This document shows, piece after piece, positions 11,651 to 22,290 of a stretch of DNA of 64,000 nucleotides. Made by a program: the position numbers and the translations under genes. Location: NCBI GenBank assembly GCA_009760855.2, contig WPIO01000001.1, forward strand, positions 14,098,501-14,162,500, written 5' to 3'. Origin of the DNA: Cristatella mucedo. Lineage: Eukaryota; Bryozoa; Phylactolaemata; Cristatellidae. The notes below the pieces were generated by a model. That model searched no databases, was not told where the DNA came from, and saw only the letters and a program-made list of their open reading frames with translations. Each line of letters begins with the position of its first letter. Position 1 is the stretch's first letter.

Positions 11651-11808
11651 AAGCTTATTTTAAGGCCTCTTTTGCATAGTACCAGAAGAGCCTTAACGGC
11701 TGTCAGCACCGCTTACAGTTGGCAATAAAGGATCGCCAACTGCAGGATTCGAACCCACGACCTCGGTCGTGAAGAGCGAGAACCTTACCTGCTGGGCTAT
11801 CGCGGCCC
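11651..11808 (-). mobile_element. SINE family 2, minus strand
   Basis: Order on the plus strand: ggcctcttttgcatagtacc, agaagagccttaacggctgt, cagcaccgcttacagttggc, aataaaggatcgccaactgc, aggattcgaacccacgacct (B box, inverted), cggtcgtgaagagcgagaac, cttacctgctgggctatcgc. Nearly full length. Confidence 0.85.
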
Positions 11809-11865
11809 ACAATCCGGTGCTCTTAAGCCCTTAAGGATTCCCTTTTAGCATATAGAAAATAGAAT

Positions 11866-11985
11866 AAATATGATTCCACGCACAGCGCCACAAGAGAAGT
11901 TAATCTCTAATCCAGGCCCTTAAGATACACCGCAGGACTAGAGCCCACGACCTCAGTCTCGAAAGGCGAGCGCGTATCATCACCC
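11866..11985 (-). mobile_element. SINE family 1, minus strand
   Basis: Tail motif cacagcgccacaagagaagt then taatctctaatccaggccct, then the inverted B box (ggactagagcccacgacctc) and aaaggcgagcgcgtat. It lies 57 bp beyond a family-2 SINE in the same orientation. Confidence 0.75.
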
Positions 11986-11999
11986 AGAACTATGCCGTC

Positions 12000-12036
12000 G
12001 GCCCGCAGCCCGCCGGCCCGCTTCGGGCTGCGGGCC
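12000..12036. repeat. GC-rich inverted repeat, 13-bp arms
   Basis: GGCCCGCAGCCCG (12000-12012) pairs perfectly with CGGGCTGCGGGCC (12024-12036) across an 11-base spacer. Confidence 0.85.
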
Positions 12037-12736
12037 TCCGGTCAAAGGTCAGTCATCGATCGTATCTCGCGGCGATGGCGATCGATTCTCGCCGGTGGCC
12101 TCGCGCCAATGCGTGCTGCAAGATCAGCTCGCCTGCCGCTCTCGGCACCGGCTTGAATGGACCCGCTTCACGACCATTTTACTCAATGGCCGAAAGAGGG
12201 GCAGGGGGCATATGTCCTCGGGCGCCGGATCGGGAGGGGGGTTGGCACCAAAATGGGCGCCTAAGAACTGGGTTGGGGGCGCTAAATATATAGTTCATCC
12301 CCGGCGCACAATATCCTAGTAACGCTACTGATTGTACTCCTCTTGTCGGCTCATCGGGCTTCCGGGTACCCGTCGATCCTTCGTTCCGAAACCCGTCCTG
12401 CCTGGCCGTTGTCTAGGGTCGCCTCGGCCGGATTCGAGAATCGAGAAAGCCTCGATGTCGAAGTCGGCGGCGCAAGGCGGCGTCGTCGTCGTCGCGTGAC
12501 GCAAGTGACGTACCGTCGGCTACCTCGGGTGTAGCATAGACGCTACTCTCTTTCGGAATTCAAATCAAAAGTGGCGTACGTTGTTGACTAGCGTTGCTGC
12601 GGATTCCCAGCCGGGCCTAGAGCGCGGCGGCTGTCGGCCCTATTAATTCATCGCGGACGCTTTGAGGTGCACGCGCGCGCACCGACGAGCCGCAGGGCTG
12701 TCTTTTCCTCTCTGCCGCCACCGGCGCAGCCGGCGC
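12037..12736. other. CpG-rich stretch without a recognisable gene
   Basis: Nothing beyond short chance ORFs. CRE-like half sites (gtgacgcaagtgacgtac) lie near 12496-12513. Confidence 0.4.
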
Positions 12737-12930
12737 GACGACGGAGGATCGACGACGGAGGATCGACGACGGAGGATCGACGACGGAGGATCGACGACGG
12801 AGGATCGACGACGAAGGATCGACGACGAAGGATCGACGACGGAGGATCGACGACGGAGGATCGACGACGGAGGATCGACGACGGAGGATCGACGACGGAG
12901 GATCGACGACGGAGGATCGACGACGGAGGA
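12737..12930 (+). repeat. 14-bp minisatellite, about 13.9 units
   Basis: Thirteen full tandem units of GACGACGGAGGATC plus 12 bp. Two neighbouring units carry GAAGG in place of GAGG. Because 14 is not a multiple of three, every frame cycles through the same 14-residue peptide and no frame contains a stop. The long ORFs across it on both strands are therefore artefacts. It abuts a SINE-1 tail. Confidence 0.95.
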
Positions 12931-12985
12931 ATAGAGATGAATAGAGATTAAATACTCTTAGGGCGCTATACGAATGAATTATAAT
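12931..12985 (+). mobile_element. SINE family 1, tail only
   Basis: gaatagagattaaatactct, tagggcgctatacgaatgaa and ttataataatag match the family-1 tail. The head is missing and is replaced by the 14-bp minisatellite. Confidence 0.75.
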
Positions 12986-14515
12986 AATAGTTAATCGCAG
13001 AGCGTTCGAACATGCCCGCTCTTCTCTCTCTCGCTCGCTCGCTCTCTTTCGGAACAAACGCCTCGCAGGCTTGCGTCTGTTTAATTAGCATCGAAAATTG
13101 AAACGCGTCAGGTTAGGCTCGCAGACTTAATTCCAGCTGTATTTCTACGAAATACCTAGACCTTACCTAAATCGAGATTCCGTTTCGTTTAACTACCGCG
13201 AGCAGCCGTAGCCTCGCTCTCGCTCGTAGCGAGCGTCTGCTCGCCGTAGAATTGAGCCAAGCTGTCGCCCGGGGCACATTAAAGCTAACCAAATCGTGGG
13301 TGCTGGCCAGTAGTACCGGGGACGCAGACGGTAGTTCGCCGGATGCAGTAGCACGACGGCGGGGCGACGCAGTGGGGTACGTTAGCGCGCTCCCTGGCCC
13401 AATTGGCAGCCGTCAGCGCGATTTCCGCTAGGCTGCTGGAGCCCAGTGCAGAGGGCGAACCCTCGCGTCCCTGCCGCTGCAATAACACGCCAGTGTCAGC
13501 AGCCATCGAGCCGGAGCGGCGGTGAAACCCGCGCGCGCGCGCGCGGCGCCGCCACGTGCGAGATCGCACGAGGAGCGTGCCTTCGCTGGTTTGTGCATGC
13601 ATGCGAAAGGCGCGCGAGTTTCCGCACGGAGTTCCGTACGGAGCGCACGACTAGCCGCCTCGCGCGACACAATCGGTGACTTGAGGAGGACGGGCTGCGC
13701 TGCCGGCAAGCTGGGCGCTCACGGTTCGCTACCGGCGAGCCGTGGGCGCAAAACGCCACTCGTTATGCGCGGCGAGGCTTTTTGCTCGCCATGGAAAGTC
13801 AGCGCTCCTTGAACATTATTCAGACGCGTCAATGGCCATTTGAGCGCCTCAGGGATAGGCACAATTGGCAGTGATAAAGAGAGTCAAGGGTCGACTGGGC
13901 TAGAAAGAGTCAGCGTCGTCGCAGCGGCGCTGCTGCGGCTGCAGTTAGCCACAGCGCTCGGCGCGCTCAAAACAAAATGCCGCTCGCTATTTACGCGATC
14001 CAGGTTCCCCCTTCGCCTGTCGGCCGCGAAAATGCAGCTTTGTTCCTCTTGCCGCGACGCACACTCGATCGCTTCTCTCGTCAATTCTAAAGAGAGCCTT
14101 TCATACCCTGGGACGCGCGTGCGCGCTCAGCAGACGGTCAGCGCTGCTCGTGCTCAAATCGCGTGAGCGGCGCCGCCGCTGCTGCCGCCGCCCTCGCGCG
14201 CCGACGATCGAGCCGTCCTTACCGCTCGCCCGAAGGTCGATAGCCTGCCGACCGGCTGCGTTATCCGCCACGGGGACAAGGCTGGAGAGAGACCGCCCCC
14301 GAGAATGGGGCGGCGGGCTTTTTCGCTCGTCGAATCGCATCGTCGCGACGGCGAACGCTCGCGCGGGCCGCCTCAAACGCCTCCGGCTTAGCGACATGGC
14401 GAGAGTTCGCCTTTAAAAAAATCTGCTCGAGTAAGCTAGCAAACGACCGACGAGATCGGTTGATGCATTTCGAGCTGGCTTGGTTCAGCGGTTAAATAAA
14501 TAAATACTATCCGAT
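12986..14515. other. CpG-rich stretch without a recognisable gene
   Basis: Short overlapping ORFs, (TCGC)-like runs near 13035 and a (GC)n run at 13531-13545. No domain or repeat family recognised. Confidence 0.4.
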
Positions 14516-14672
14516 TTAGCAGCCTCTTTTGTATAGCGACAGAAGAGCCTTTACGGCTATCACCACCGCTTGCAGCGGCGATAAAGAATCACCCACTGCA
14601 GGATTTGAACCTACAACCTCGGGACCAAGGTCGTGAAAAGCAACCGCCTTACCTAGTGTGCCATCGCGGCTC
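14516..14672 (-). mobile_element. SINE family 2, minus strand, full length
   Basis: One of the best family-2 copies: cagcctcttttgtatagcga, cagaagagcctttacggcta, tcaccaccgcttgcagcggc, inverted B box aggatttgaacctacaacct, then gtcgtgaaaagcaaccgcct, tacctagtgtgccatcgcgg. The box-A end (on the minus strand ccgcgatggcacactaggta) is intact. Confidence 0.9.
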
Positions 14673-14684
14673 ACCAGGTTTAGG

Positions 14685-14800
14685 TTCTCGCCCCGACCAA
14701 GGTCTGGCCGAGGTCGTGGGCTCGAGCCCCGTGGCAATTGTGCGAAGCGCATGACTAGAGAATAAGTTCTCTTAGGGCGCTATGCAAATGTTTTATATGT
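14685..14800 (+). mobile_element. SINE family 1, plus strand
   Basis: ctcgccccgaccaaggtctg, gccgaggtcgtgggctcgag, ccccgtggcaattgtgcgaa, gcgcatgactagagaataag, ttctcttagggcgctatgca. It begins within the box-A region, immediately after a family-2 SINE of opposite orientation. Confidence 0.85.
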
Positions 14801-14914
14801 TTATTTTTTTATATCCATTTGTCAGCCGAAGGAGGGCTCTTCCGACCGGAAGACTCGCTCTCTCTCGCTCGCGAAAGTTGCCGCGCTGGTTTGGCGCCGC
14901 ACTTGTTTTTTAAG

Positions 14915-15047
14915 GTGCTCGCCTCGACCGATGCGAAGGCGATTGTATCTGATGACAGAGGTCGTGGGCTCGACCCCATGGCATATTGAATCGCCTGAAG
15001 AGAGGCTAGGTTCTCTTTTTTTTTAGGGCGTTATACAAATGAGTTAC
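14915..15047 (+). mobile_element. SINE family 1, variant with duplicated head
   Basis: taaggtgctcgcctcgaccg, then gatgcgaaggcgattgtatc and tgatgacagaggtcgtgggc before the B box. This has the same extra head segment as the copy at 235-360. The tail ggttctctttttttttaggg carries a T-run insertion before cgttatacaaatgagttaca. Confidence 0.75.
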
Positions 15048-16261
15048 AGGTTTTTTTTCGCGTAGGGGTACGCACCGAAAACGCAGTCATTCTACTCAGC
15101 CGAGTTTTGACGGTTGCTCGAGGTCATTAGTGACGTCCAAGTATGCTTGTTAACATAAACTTTGTCTTAGACCTTACAAAAAGGGTGATTTGAAGTTTCA
15201 GTTCTCTAAGGAGTTATACTTCCTGCCTCTTCACAGATACACGTGAGGCCCTCTAGCGCAGAGGACTAGGTGGCCAGAAAGCGAACGGACTAGCAGATTA
15301 CTATTGAGGTTTGGGGGCTATTGATTGCTGTCATACGTTGCTATTCGGCATACTTGCGCGCGTTGGAACTGCTCCAACAACTTGCTGGCCGCGCTCGGGT
15401 GCAAAGAATTACCGCAATCAGCCGCAATTCACTCTCTGCGAAAATCGACCGGTTATTGGCAGCGCGAAGTTCGAGTTTTGAGGGAATATGATCGTACATG
15501 GTCCTTTTAATGTACCCGCCGTTTCACGCCAAGTCTCGCTCGCGCATTCTCTTGCAGTTTGGCTACGAAGAAGACGCTGGCCACAACCGCAATCCATCTA
15601 AATCCAGCGAAGTTCCACAGGAAATCGGCTGAGCGAAGCCCCGATTTGGATTGCGTCTTAAACTAACTATCATTCAAGCGTACCCAAAAAATTTTGCGCC
15701 ATTGCCATTAAGAGTGCACACCTTCATAGAATCCTCTTAAATTGACAGCAGCGCCACTGGCGTTGGGCGGGTCGCGGTGTTGGTAGACTTCAGTCGATTG
15801 CAATGGATTACAGCCGTTAAGCTTATTGCAACGACGCATGCTACAATTGTCGCTCGAAATTCGAGCTTCGCGAAGCCGATTTCCGGTCGATTGTCGCTTA
15901 ATTAGAGTGAATTGCGACTATTCGTTGCACCCGCAGCGCTTCGAGATGCCAGTTTCGTCCGTATGCGGCGTCGCGGCGGCGAGGACTAGCGTGCGTTATG
16001 AGCTTCGCGTTTTAAACGACAGACTGAAGTTCCGCAGCAGCTACTTTCGCGCCCAGCGTCATGACCGCTCGTAATTAGGGCAGGCTGAAGCTAGTCGCAA
16101 CCCTGGACGACTGGTGGTACCAGCAGCTAAAGGAAGCCGCGGCGTGCGTCGAGTCCCGAAAATGGTCGGCCACCGAGCACGTCGCGCTATTCACGGGGGA
16201 GGGGCGCGGTGAACGGAAAATACCCACCTGGAAGAAATACCCACCCGGAAAAAATAAAGGC
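15048..16261. other. Mixed-composition stretch without a recognisable gene
   Basis: GC content falls here but CpG stays frequent (for example ttcgagcttcgcgaagccga near 15861). Short ORFs only. Confidence 0.4.
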
Positions 16262-16493
16262 AAAAATGGTAATAGTAATAATGATAATAATAACACACTT
16301 AATAAAGCGCCCTCAGAGAACTCAATCACTTTCTTGGCGCTTTAAATTTGCTGCAAAGGAAGCATGATTGAATGGTTAGTTTTAGCATAGAGGTGACATG
16401 CACAGGGTCAGCATGCAAGCGTGGTTAGTGGTAGTATGCACAGTGTCAGCGTGCATAAGCAAATAAAGGATGAATCGCAGGGACCCACTAAAT
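16262..16493 (-). mobile_element. LINE 3' UTR and tail, minus strand
   Basis: (AAT)n-type tail, then acttaataaagcgccctcag, agaactcaatcactttcttg, gcgctttaaatttgctgcaa, then the 3' UTR motifs (gacatgcacagggtcagcat) and gggacccactaaatgc. It breaks off before the RT-coding part. Confidence 0.85.
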
Positions 16494-16640
16494 GCCGCGC
16501 TTTCATCTGGTCGCCGCAGTGGACACTTTTAGATTTTCGCTACAGGCACGAAGCCGTCGGCTCAGATCGCAAGCTGGAAACGAAGCGAATCAGGGTATAC
16601 TCTAATCAAAGAAGGCTCCGTATGAGAGCGAGCGAGCAGC

Positions 16641-16648
16641 ACCTCTCC

Positions 16649-16728
<80 letters not shown>

Positions 16729-16785
16729 CCTCTCTCTCAGCACCTCTCTCTCTCTCTCTCTCTCTCTCAGCACCTCTCTCTCAGC

Positions 16786-16838
<53 letters not shown>

Positions 16839-16851
16839 CCTCTCTCTCAGC

Positions 16852-16889
<38 letters not shown>

Positions 16890-16899
16890 CTCTCTCTCT

Positions 16900-16935
<36 letters not shown>

Positions 16936-17138
16936 CCTCTCTCTCTCTCTCTCTCAGCACCTCTCTCTCTGCTCTCTCTCTCTCTCTCTCTCTCTCAGCA
17001 CCTCTCTCTCTCTCTCTCTCTCTCAGCACCTCTCTCTGCTCTCTCTCTCTCTCTCTCAGCTCTCTCTCTGCTCTCTCTCTCTCTCTCTCAGCACCTCTCT
17101 CTCTCTCTCTTTCTCTCTGCTCTCTCTCTCTCAGCACT

Positions 17139-17173
<35 letters not shown>

Positions 17174-17193
17174 GTCTCTCTCTCTCTCTCAGC

Positions 17194-17231
<38 letters not shown>

Positions 17232-17730
17232 CTCTCTGTGTCTCTCTCTCTCTCTGTCTCTCTCTATGTCTCTCTCTGTCTCTCCGTCTCTCTCTCGGCT
17301 CTCTCTCTCTGTCTCTCTCAGCTCTCTTTCTCTCTCTCTCTCTCAGCTCTCTCTCTCTCTCAGCTCTCTCTCTCTCTCTCTCTCTCTCTCAGCTCTCTCT
17401 CTCTCTCTCTCTCTCAGCTCTTTCTCTCGCTCCCTCTCTCTCTCTCCCTCCCTCTCTCTCTCTCCCTCTCAGCTCTCTCTCTCTCTCGGCTCTCTCTCTC
17501 TCTCTCTCTCTCAGCTCTCTCTCTCTGTGTCTCTCTCTCTGTGTCTCTCTCTCTGTCTCTCTTTGTCTCTGTGTGTGTGTCTCTCTCTCAGCTCTCTCTC
17601 TCTCTCTCTCAGCTCTCTCTCAGCTCTCTCTCTCTCTCTCTCTCTCTCGGCTCTCTCTCTCAGCTCTCTCTCTCTCTCTCTCTCGGCTCTCTCTGTGTGT
17701 CTCTCTCCGTGTCTCTCTCTCCTCTCTCTC

Positions 17731-17807
<77 letters not shown>

Positions 17808-17863
17808 TCTCTCTCTGTGTCTCTCTCTCTCTCTCTCTCTGTGTCTCTCTCTCTCTCTCTCTC

Positions 17864-17897
<34 letters not shown>

Positions 17898-17925
17898 TCT
17901 CTCTCTCTCTCTTTCTCTCGGCTCT
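16641..17925 (+). repeat. 1.3-kb (TC)n array with AGCACC/AGCTC punctuation
   Basis: A long TC-dinucleotide array. In its first half it is interrupted again and again by 'AGCACC'; in its second half by 'AGCTC', 'GGCTC', 'TGTGTC' and a few CCC/TTT variants. The punctuation gives a loose higher-order periodicity rather than a simple decayed tract. The 507-codon ORF across it is an artefact. Confidence 0.95.
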
Positions 17926-18604
17926 TGGGGCGCAATATAAATGAATAATATATATTTTCACAGGGCCAGTGTGATGGCAAAATCTAGGCACCACGTCCGA
18001 AAAATATAATTTCACTGCCACTGCAATTACATTTCTAAGTTTCGCTAGGTCTCGAAAAGCACTTAACCGTAGGCTTCGCTTAATTTATTTTATATCCATA
18101 AGTAGCTACTCGTATCGGCATAGTCAGTTCGCTCGCACTAAAGATTACTTGAGAGCCGACGTGTGGCTGCCGAATATCGAAGGTGTGCTTCAAAGAAGTG
18201 TCCAAGTTGCTTAGCAAGAACTTAAAAAAACTATTAAGTCTTGCTGGTAGCTGACTCGGCGCGGCACCGGAAAAAGTAAAATGCAGAGATCCTAATTAAG
18301 TCAACCCGACAATGCGGGTCATTAGGAGAGCGCAGGATAAGCTCAAGCTTTGCGCGATCGTGTGAAGGGGACCGACGGAAGTGCTAAATATACGTTTTAG
18401 GAGTTTGAGGCATACCTTACCTTCGCATGACTAGGTGAGTGCACGAATATTTCAGGACTGATCATAACCTGCCACTTTGCCCCAAGATGGGTCTCGAAAA
18501 AGGTCGGCTGATTGCTGTTCTCTTGTATACAAATAATTAATTGCTGCTCACAAATAAATTGGATTTATCAACACCTGTTGCCCATTCTTGTTCTAGCAAC
18601 AGTA
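17926..18604. other. End of CpG-rich domain; no gene seen
   Basis: CpG is still frequent up to about 18.4 kb (ggctcggcgcggcaccgg-like text) and then drops. No repeat or gene recognised. Confidence 0.4.
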
Positions 18605-18690
18605 CGTGTGACCCCAGGTTTGGCCCAGAGGTTGCCTTTGACAATCGAGGTCAAGGTGCTCGCATTTGACGACGTAGGTTGTGAAGTTTG
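18605..18690 (+). mobile_element. SINE family 1 head relic (variant)
   Basis: caggtttggcccagaggttg, cctttgacaatcgaggtcaa, ggtgctcgcatttgacgacg and taggttgtgaagtttgg match the duplicated-head variant at 235-353. CpG sites have decayed to TG/CA, and no tail is recognisable. Confidence 0.5.
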
Positions 18691-19650
18691 GTTTGGGTCT
18701 AATGTGTGAAATTGGAATCTGGATTCGCAATGTGTCTTCCTCGGTGTGTGACTTGTTAATCTCTCTTGAAGATGGCTGATATTTCCGGAGGGGCAGGGAC
18801 GGGGAGCCCAGGGCAGTGTGGCACCGAGGAGATGACTGAAGGGGTACATGATGAAGGGAGGCGAATTCATGCGTGCTCAACATTTGGAAGGGTCCACCTT
18901 GCAGAAGTAGCAGTTGCTTGAGAGACCAGTCGGTCCCCCAATTAATTGGATAGCTGTTTTTATGGCTCTCTTTTCTCCCCTGTACCAACCTGTAAACATA
19001 CCATAATTATATAAATGAAAAGACGATATTGCATACCTTAGCCAATATTGTGCAAGAAACTTCATCTGGCGAGCAGCAATTGTTCCTCTTATCTTGAAGA
19101 GTTCTCTAGCAAGTTCTCATGCGAAATGAGGTGCTCATGGTTTGTCTTGTCTGAGGCATGTCAAAGTATGCTTTGTAGGCCTTGCCTGTCTTAACAGACG
19201 CTTTCACGGAATATTTTTTGTTGCTATTGTCTTGGTAAATTGCCCGCGCGATTTTCAAAATGCATCTGCCGGGTGCAAGCAACCTCTTGACGCCGTATCA
19301 ATCACATGTGGCCATTCACTATTCTCTTGCTCTGCAATAGCATTAACTAAAATGTTTCTTTTTTAAGGCAGTTTTACTGTTGCACTAATATGGATACTAC
19401 GTTGAAGTGGTACGTCAGCCTAACCCTAACAAAGTAGTGTAACCCTAATTAAGTAGTGGCACAACATGCTATATGTGCCAATCTGACCTGTCTGTACCCT
19501 GCCGACCACCAAAACGAGAGAATTTCAAAATATTTTCCTGACCATAGAGGCAAAGTTTTGTGGAGCAATAGCTATCTTCTATTTATTTTGGACATAGGAA
19601 ATTAAGAAAACGCACTTTAGAACCAAAGACAAAATTAAAATCTTTTACCT
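18691..19650. other. CpG-poor stretch, nothing recognised
   Basis: Only short ORFs (131 codons or fewer, overlapping on the same strand), without domain similarity. A short local duplication 'cctaaccctaa...gtaaccctaatt' lies near 19420-19450. Confidence 0.4.
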
Positions 19651-19651
19651 A

Positions 19652-19812
19652 GTGGGTCTTCACCCAGGAGGTAAGGCACTGGCTTTCCACGACCAAGGTC
19701 GGGGTTTGAGTCCTGCAGTAGCCGATCCTGAATTGCCCACTGCAAGCGGTGGTGATAGCTGTTAAGGCTCTTCGGCCGCTATACAAAATAAGACTATAAA
19801 ATCAGCTAGTGT
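19652..19812 (+). mobile_element. SINE family 2, plus strand
   Basis: gtgggtcttcacccaggagg, taaggcactggctttccacg, accaaggtcggggtttgagt (B box), cctgcagtagccgatcctga, attgcccactgcaagcggtg, gtgatagctgttaaggctct, tcggccgctatacaaaataa, then the ataaaatcagctagtg end. Confidence 0.85.
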
Positions 19813-20250
19813 AGTAATAATAAGACTTTTGTATGGCATCCAAAGAGAACTAAATCACTTTCTAGGAATTTTACGCATGCCGGAAGGGAAGCATTTCAAT
19901 TGGTAAGTTATAACCCCCATAGTGTCAGCATGTATGAGTTCACAAAGAAGAGACAATTCATACAGGACCCAGAAAATGTTGCGAGTAACAGTTGGGGCTT
20001 ATAGCTTCTTAATTGTCAGTCGGGACTGAGCTCCAGGATTTGGGAGCATACGAACTGAGGCAAGCTCTCCACAAAGGATGTGAGATTGTTTGAAAGCACA
20101 GCTAACATGACCTGAATCCGGCCTGCAGGTGGTACAATGCAAAGCCTGATTTGAAGTATTTCTGATAGGTAGATCACCGGATCAAGACAATGAAAGGACC
20201 TAAGTTGTATAATGGACCGAAGATGGCTTGATGCAGCACTCAAGGGCGAA
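19813..20250 (-). mobile_element. LINE fragment, minus strand, diverged
   Basis: The tail (gtagtaataataagactttt) directly abuts a family-2 SINE. Then come the degraded 3' end (agagaactaaatcactttct), the 3' UTR, and RT C-terminal coding matching 'gggactgagctccaggattt, gggagcatacgaactgaggc'. The upstream RT part (aggtagatcaccggatcaag) is heavily mutated. Confidence 0.75.
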
Positions 20251-20484
20251 AGTGTTTTGAGGGCCGCACAGCTAAAGAATTTCTAGAGACAGTGTGTGCT
20301 TATTTTATAAGTCTTTGACTGAATTGGTTCAGTCGTGCTATGTTGAATGCTACACATGATATACTGTGAATCTCATCTGGTTACCATGCAGCAAAGCATG
20401 ATACCGGTTTTCATGCAGCTCTTATCATTGTGTGCCGTCTTTAGAATGTCCCAGTGCCAGCCTTGCAGTTGTGACGCATCTAAC

Positions 20485-20612
20485 ATGTTAGCCCAGTGGT
20501 TAAGGTGCTCGCCCCGACCAAGGTCTGGCCAAGGTCGTGGGCTCGAGCCCCGTGGCATACGGGAAGCGCCTGAATAGATATTAAGCACTCTTAAGGCGCT
20601 AAATGAATGAAT
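20485..20612 (+). mobile_element. SINE family 1, plus strand, near-consensus
   Basis: agcccagtggttaaggtgct (box A), cgccccgaccaaggtctggc, caaggtcgtgggctcgagcc (B box), ccgtggcatacgggaagcgc, ctgaatagatattaagcact, cttaaggcgctaaatgaatg. The extended arm between the boxes suggests a class II (Leu/Ser-like) tRNA ancestor; that is inference from shape only. Confidence 0.9.
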
Positions 20613-21946
20613 ACTATTTTTTTACCTTATCTCCTCAATAAGGTTTTGCTTGGCCTAATCTTTTAACGGGACTTTTTTAACGTTCGTTCGCCAGCTAACC
20701 ATCGCAATTGCTTTATACCATCATTTCGTGGGTGCAGCAATTGGCTTCGGTGACCGAGGCAGGCCATCGTAATTGGCCGTGTAGTGAAGCAAGACGTGTC
20801 AAGACTGTTGTGCTAGACACACTGCTTTGCCCCGTCGGCTCGGTGTCAGAAGCTAATACAAACTAGGCAGCTCCGGGGGAAGTGGCTGTGAAATGGGCTG
20901 CCTTGTCAGCAAGTTTCGAGCGGCTAGCCCAGCGCTCCACCCACCTAGAAACATGCCCTGGGGCGAAACCGAAAACATGCCATTGCGTAAGGAAAGGAAC
21001 GAAGCTGTAAGGAATAGGATTCGAGCACTACGAAAACGTGCTGACGGACGTGCATGCGGCTCACTCGTTGCTGCAATGGCTGCAGCAGGCTTCAGCAGCA
21101 GTCGACGGCAGGCGGCTCAACTTATGGGCAAGCATGGTCACTTAAGAGATTTACTACCAAAGGGTTGAGGCCCCCACCACATAAATTATTGGAATAGCCC
21201 AGTTTATGAAATTTGTCCTGCTTATGTTCAGATCTGTTGTGGTTAGCTGGCTCATGTTGCATGCATTGCCTTGCTCATGGGATAGCCGCGCGTTGTGGTT
21301 CGTGTGATAAGCATACATTGCTTTCGTGACACGCCCAATTAGCATACAGCCTAAGCACACAGCATAGGTGTAGTAAGGAATCCATTAGGGTAGAACTGAA
21401 CCGAAGGCTTAACCTTGACCTCAGAACAACCAGTCGATCGTACCAGGCGGCTTGCCCCTTTCCATGCTTGACAGAGGCTGAAGACTGCCAGCCTCCTTTG
21501 CTACACTCCTGAGGCATAGCAATTCAAATGGCAGCTGTCTTAATGGGTTCGGTCGGAGTAAAGTGGCTGGCTGTCCACTGAAGCTGTTTTCATATTCTGT
21601 GAGCTAAATCGTAAAAAAAACCTACAGATGCGAATACTTAGTAGAGCGATTCTGGGAAAACACTTACCTTTGGACACTCACAAACCTTAGAGATGGCACA
21701 GTGCATTTTTCCTATTTGAAGTTTAGAAATCACTGCAGCAGCCCCAAAAGTAACTTTTCTTCTTCTTCACACACTGTAGCACTGGTCACTAAAATGCCAC
21801 TTAGTTAGCTCTGGTGCATAGCTGACGGAAAGCCGATTAAGAAAGCTGAATTAGAGTCTTCACTATAGAGTCGTGTCAAAAAGCTTCTTATCTCCGTCTG
21901 CAACTGCTTCATCTAACAGCTCTCTGCTGCTCGAGTGCAAGTCTGA
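20613..21946. other. CpG-poor stretch with one unassigned ORF
   Basis: A 91-codon plus-strand ORF (20893-21168) starts MGCLVSK, a motif that could be N-myristoylated/palmitoylated, and ends in an RK-rich and Ala-rich part. I recognise no family and see no clear splice sites. The rest shows nothing. Confidence 0.3.
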
Positions 21947-22070
21947 CTAGGGTTTCTGGTAACTGTTTAACAGTAACAGTAAAACAGCTGTTTTTCGCCC
22001 ACAATCAAAAAAGAGCAAACAGCTGTTTTTTTAACTGTTTTACAGTTTCTAAATGAAATTTTTAAGCAAA
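21947..22070. repeat. Subterminal inverted/direct repeats beside hAT relic
   Basis: acagctgttttt occurs twice (in ~21984-22030). Several 'aactgtttaacagt' / 'aactgttttacagtt' near-palindromes surround it. Such subterminal repeats are common in hAT elements, so this may be the 5' end of the relic that follows. No matching 3' terminal repeat was found. Confidence 0.35.
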
Positions 22071-22290
22071 AAAGTGAAGCTGAATACAACTGAAGCCTTA
22101 CTGCTAATCATGTATATGAAATATTTGACAGAAGCAAGTTTCAAAGTTTTTTGAATGTGTTAGTGATTTGTTATGATGATTTTCATCAAATTGGCCAAAA
22201 ACTAAAATTAGAGTGTAATTTTGCAACTATTAAGTAAAGTATTAATTAAATTGATCGTGTGGCATACAAAATATTGATGTTCTTTCCGGC

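Noticed and set aside
10737-11663. 308-codon ORF
   Set aside because: Its end is the AAT tail of a repeat, it overlaps other long ORFs on both strands, and it has no recognisable domain.
12617-13057. Periodic ORFs with 14-residue repeats
   Set aside because: Produced by a 14-bp minisatellite that is open in every frame.
16421-17948. 507-codon ORF and its frame-shifted partners
   Set aside because: Reading through the punctuated TC array; Leu-Ser repeats only.
18300-18600. Composition boundary as an assembly chimera of two organisms
   Set aside because: The same LINE and SINE families occur on both sides and CpG decline seems to continue over a few hundred bases; not excluded without reads.
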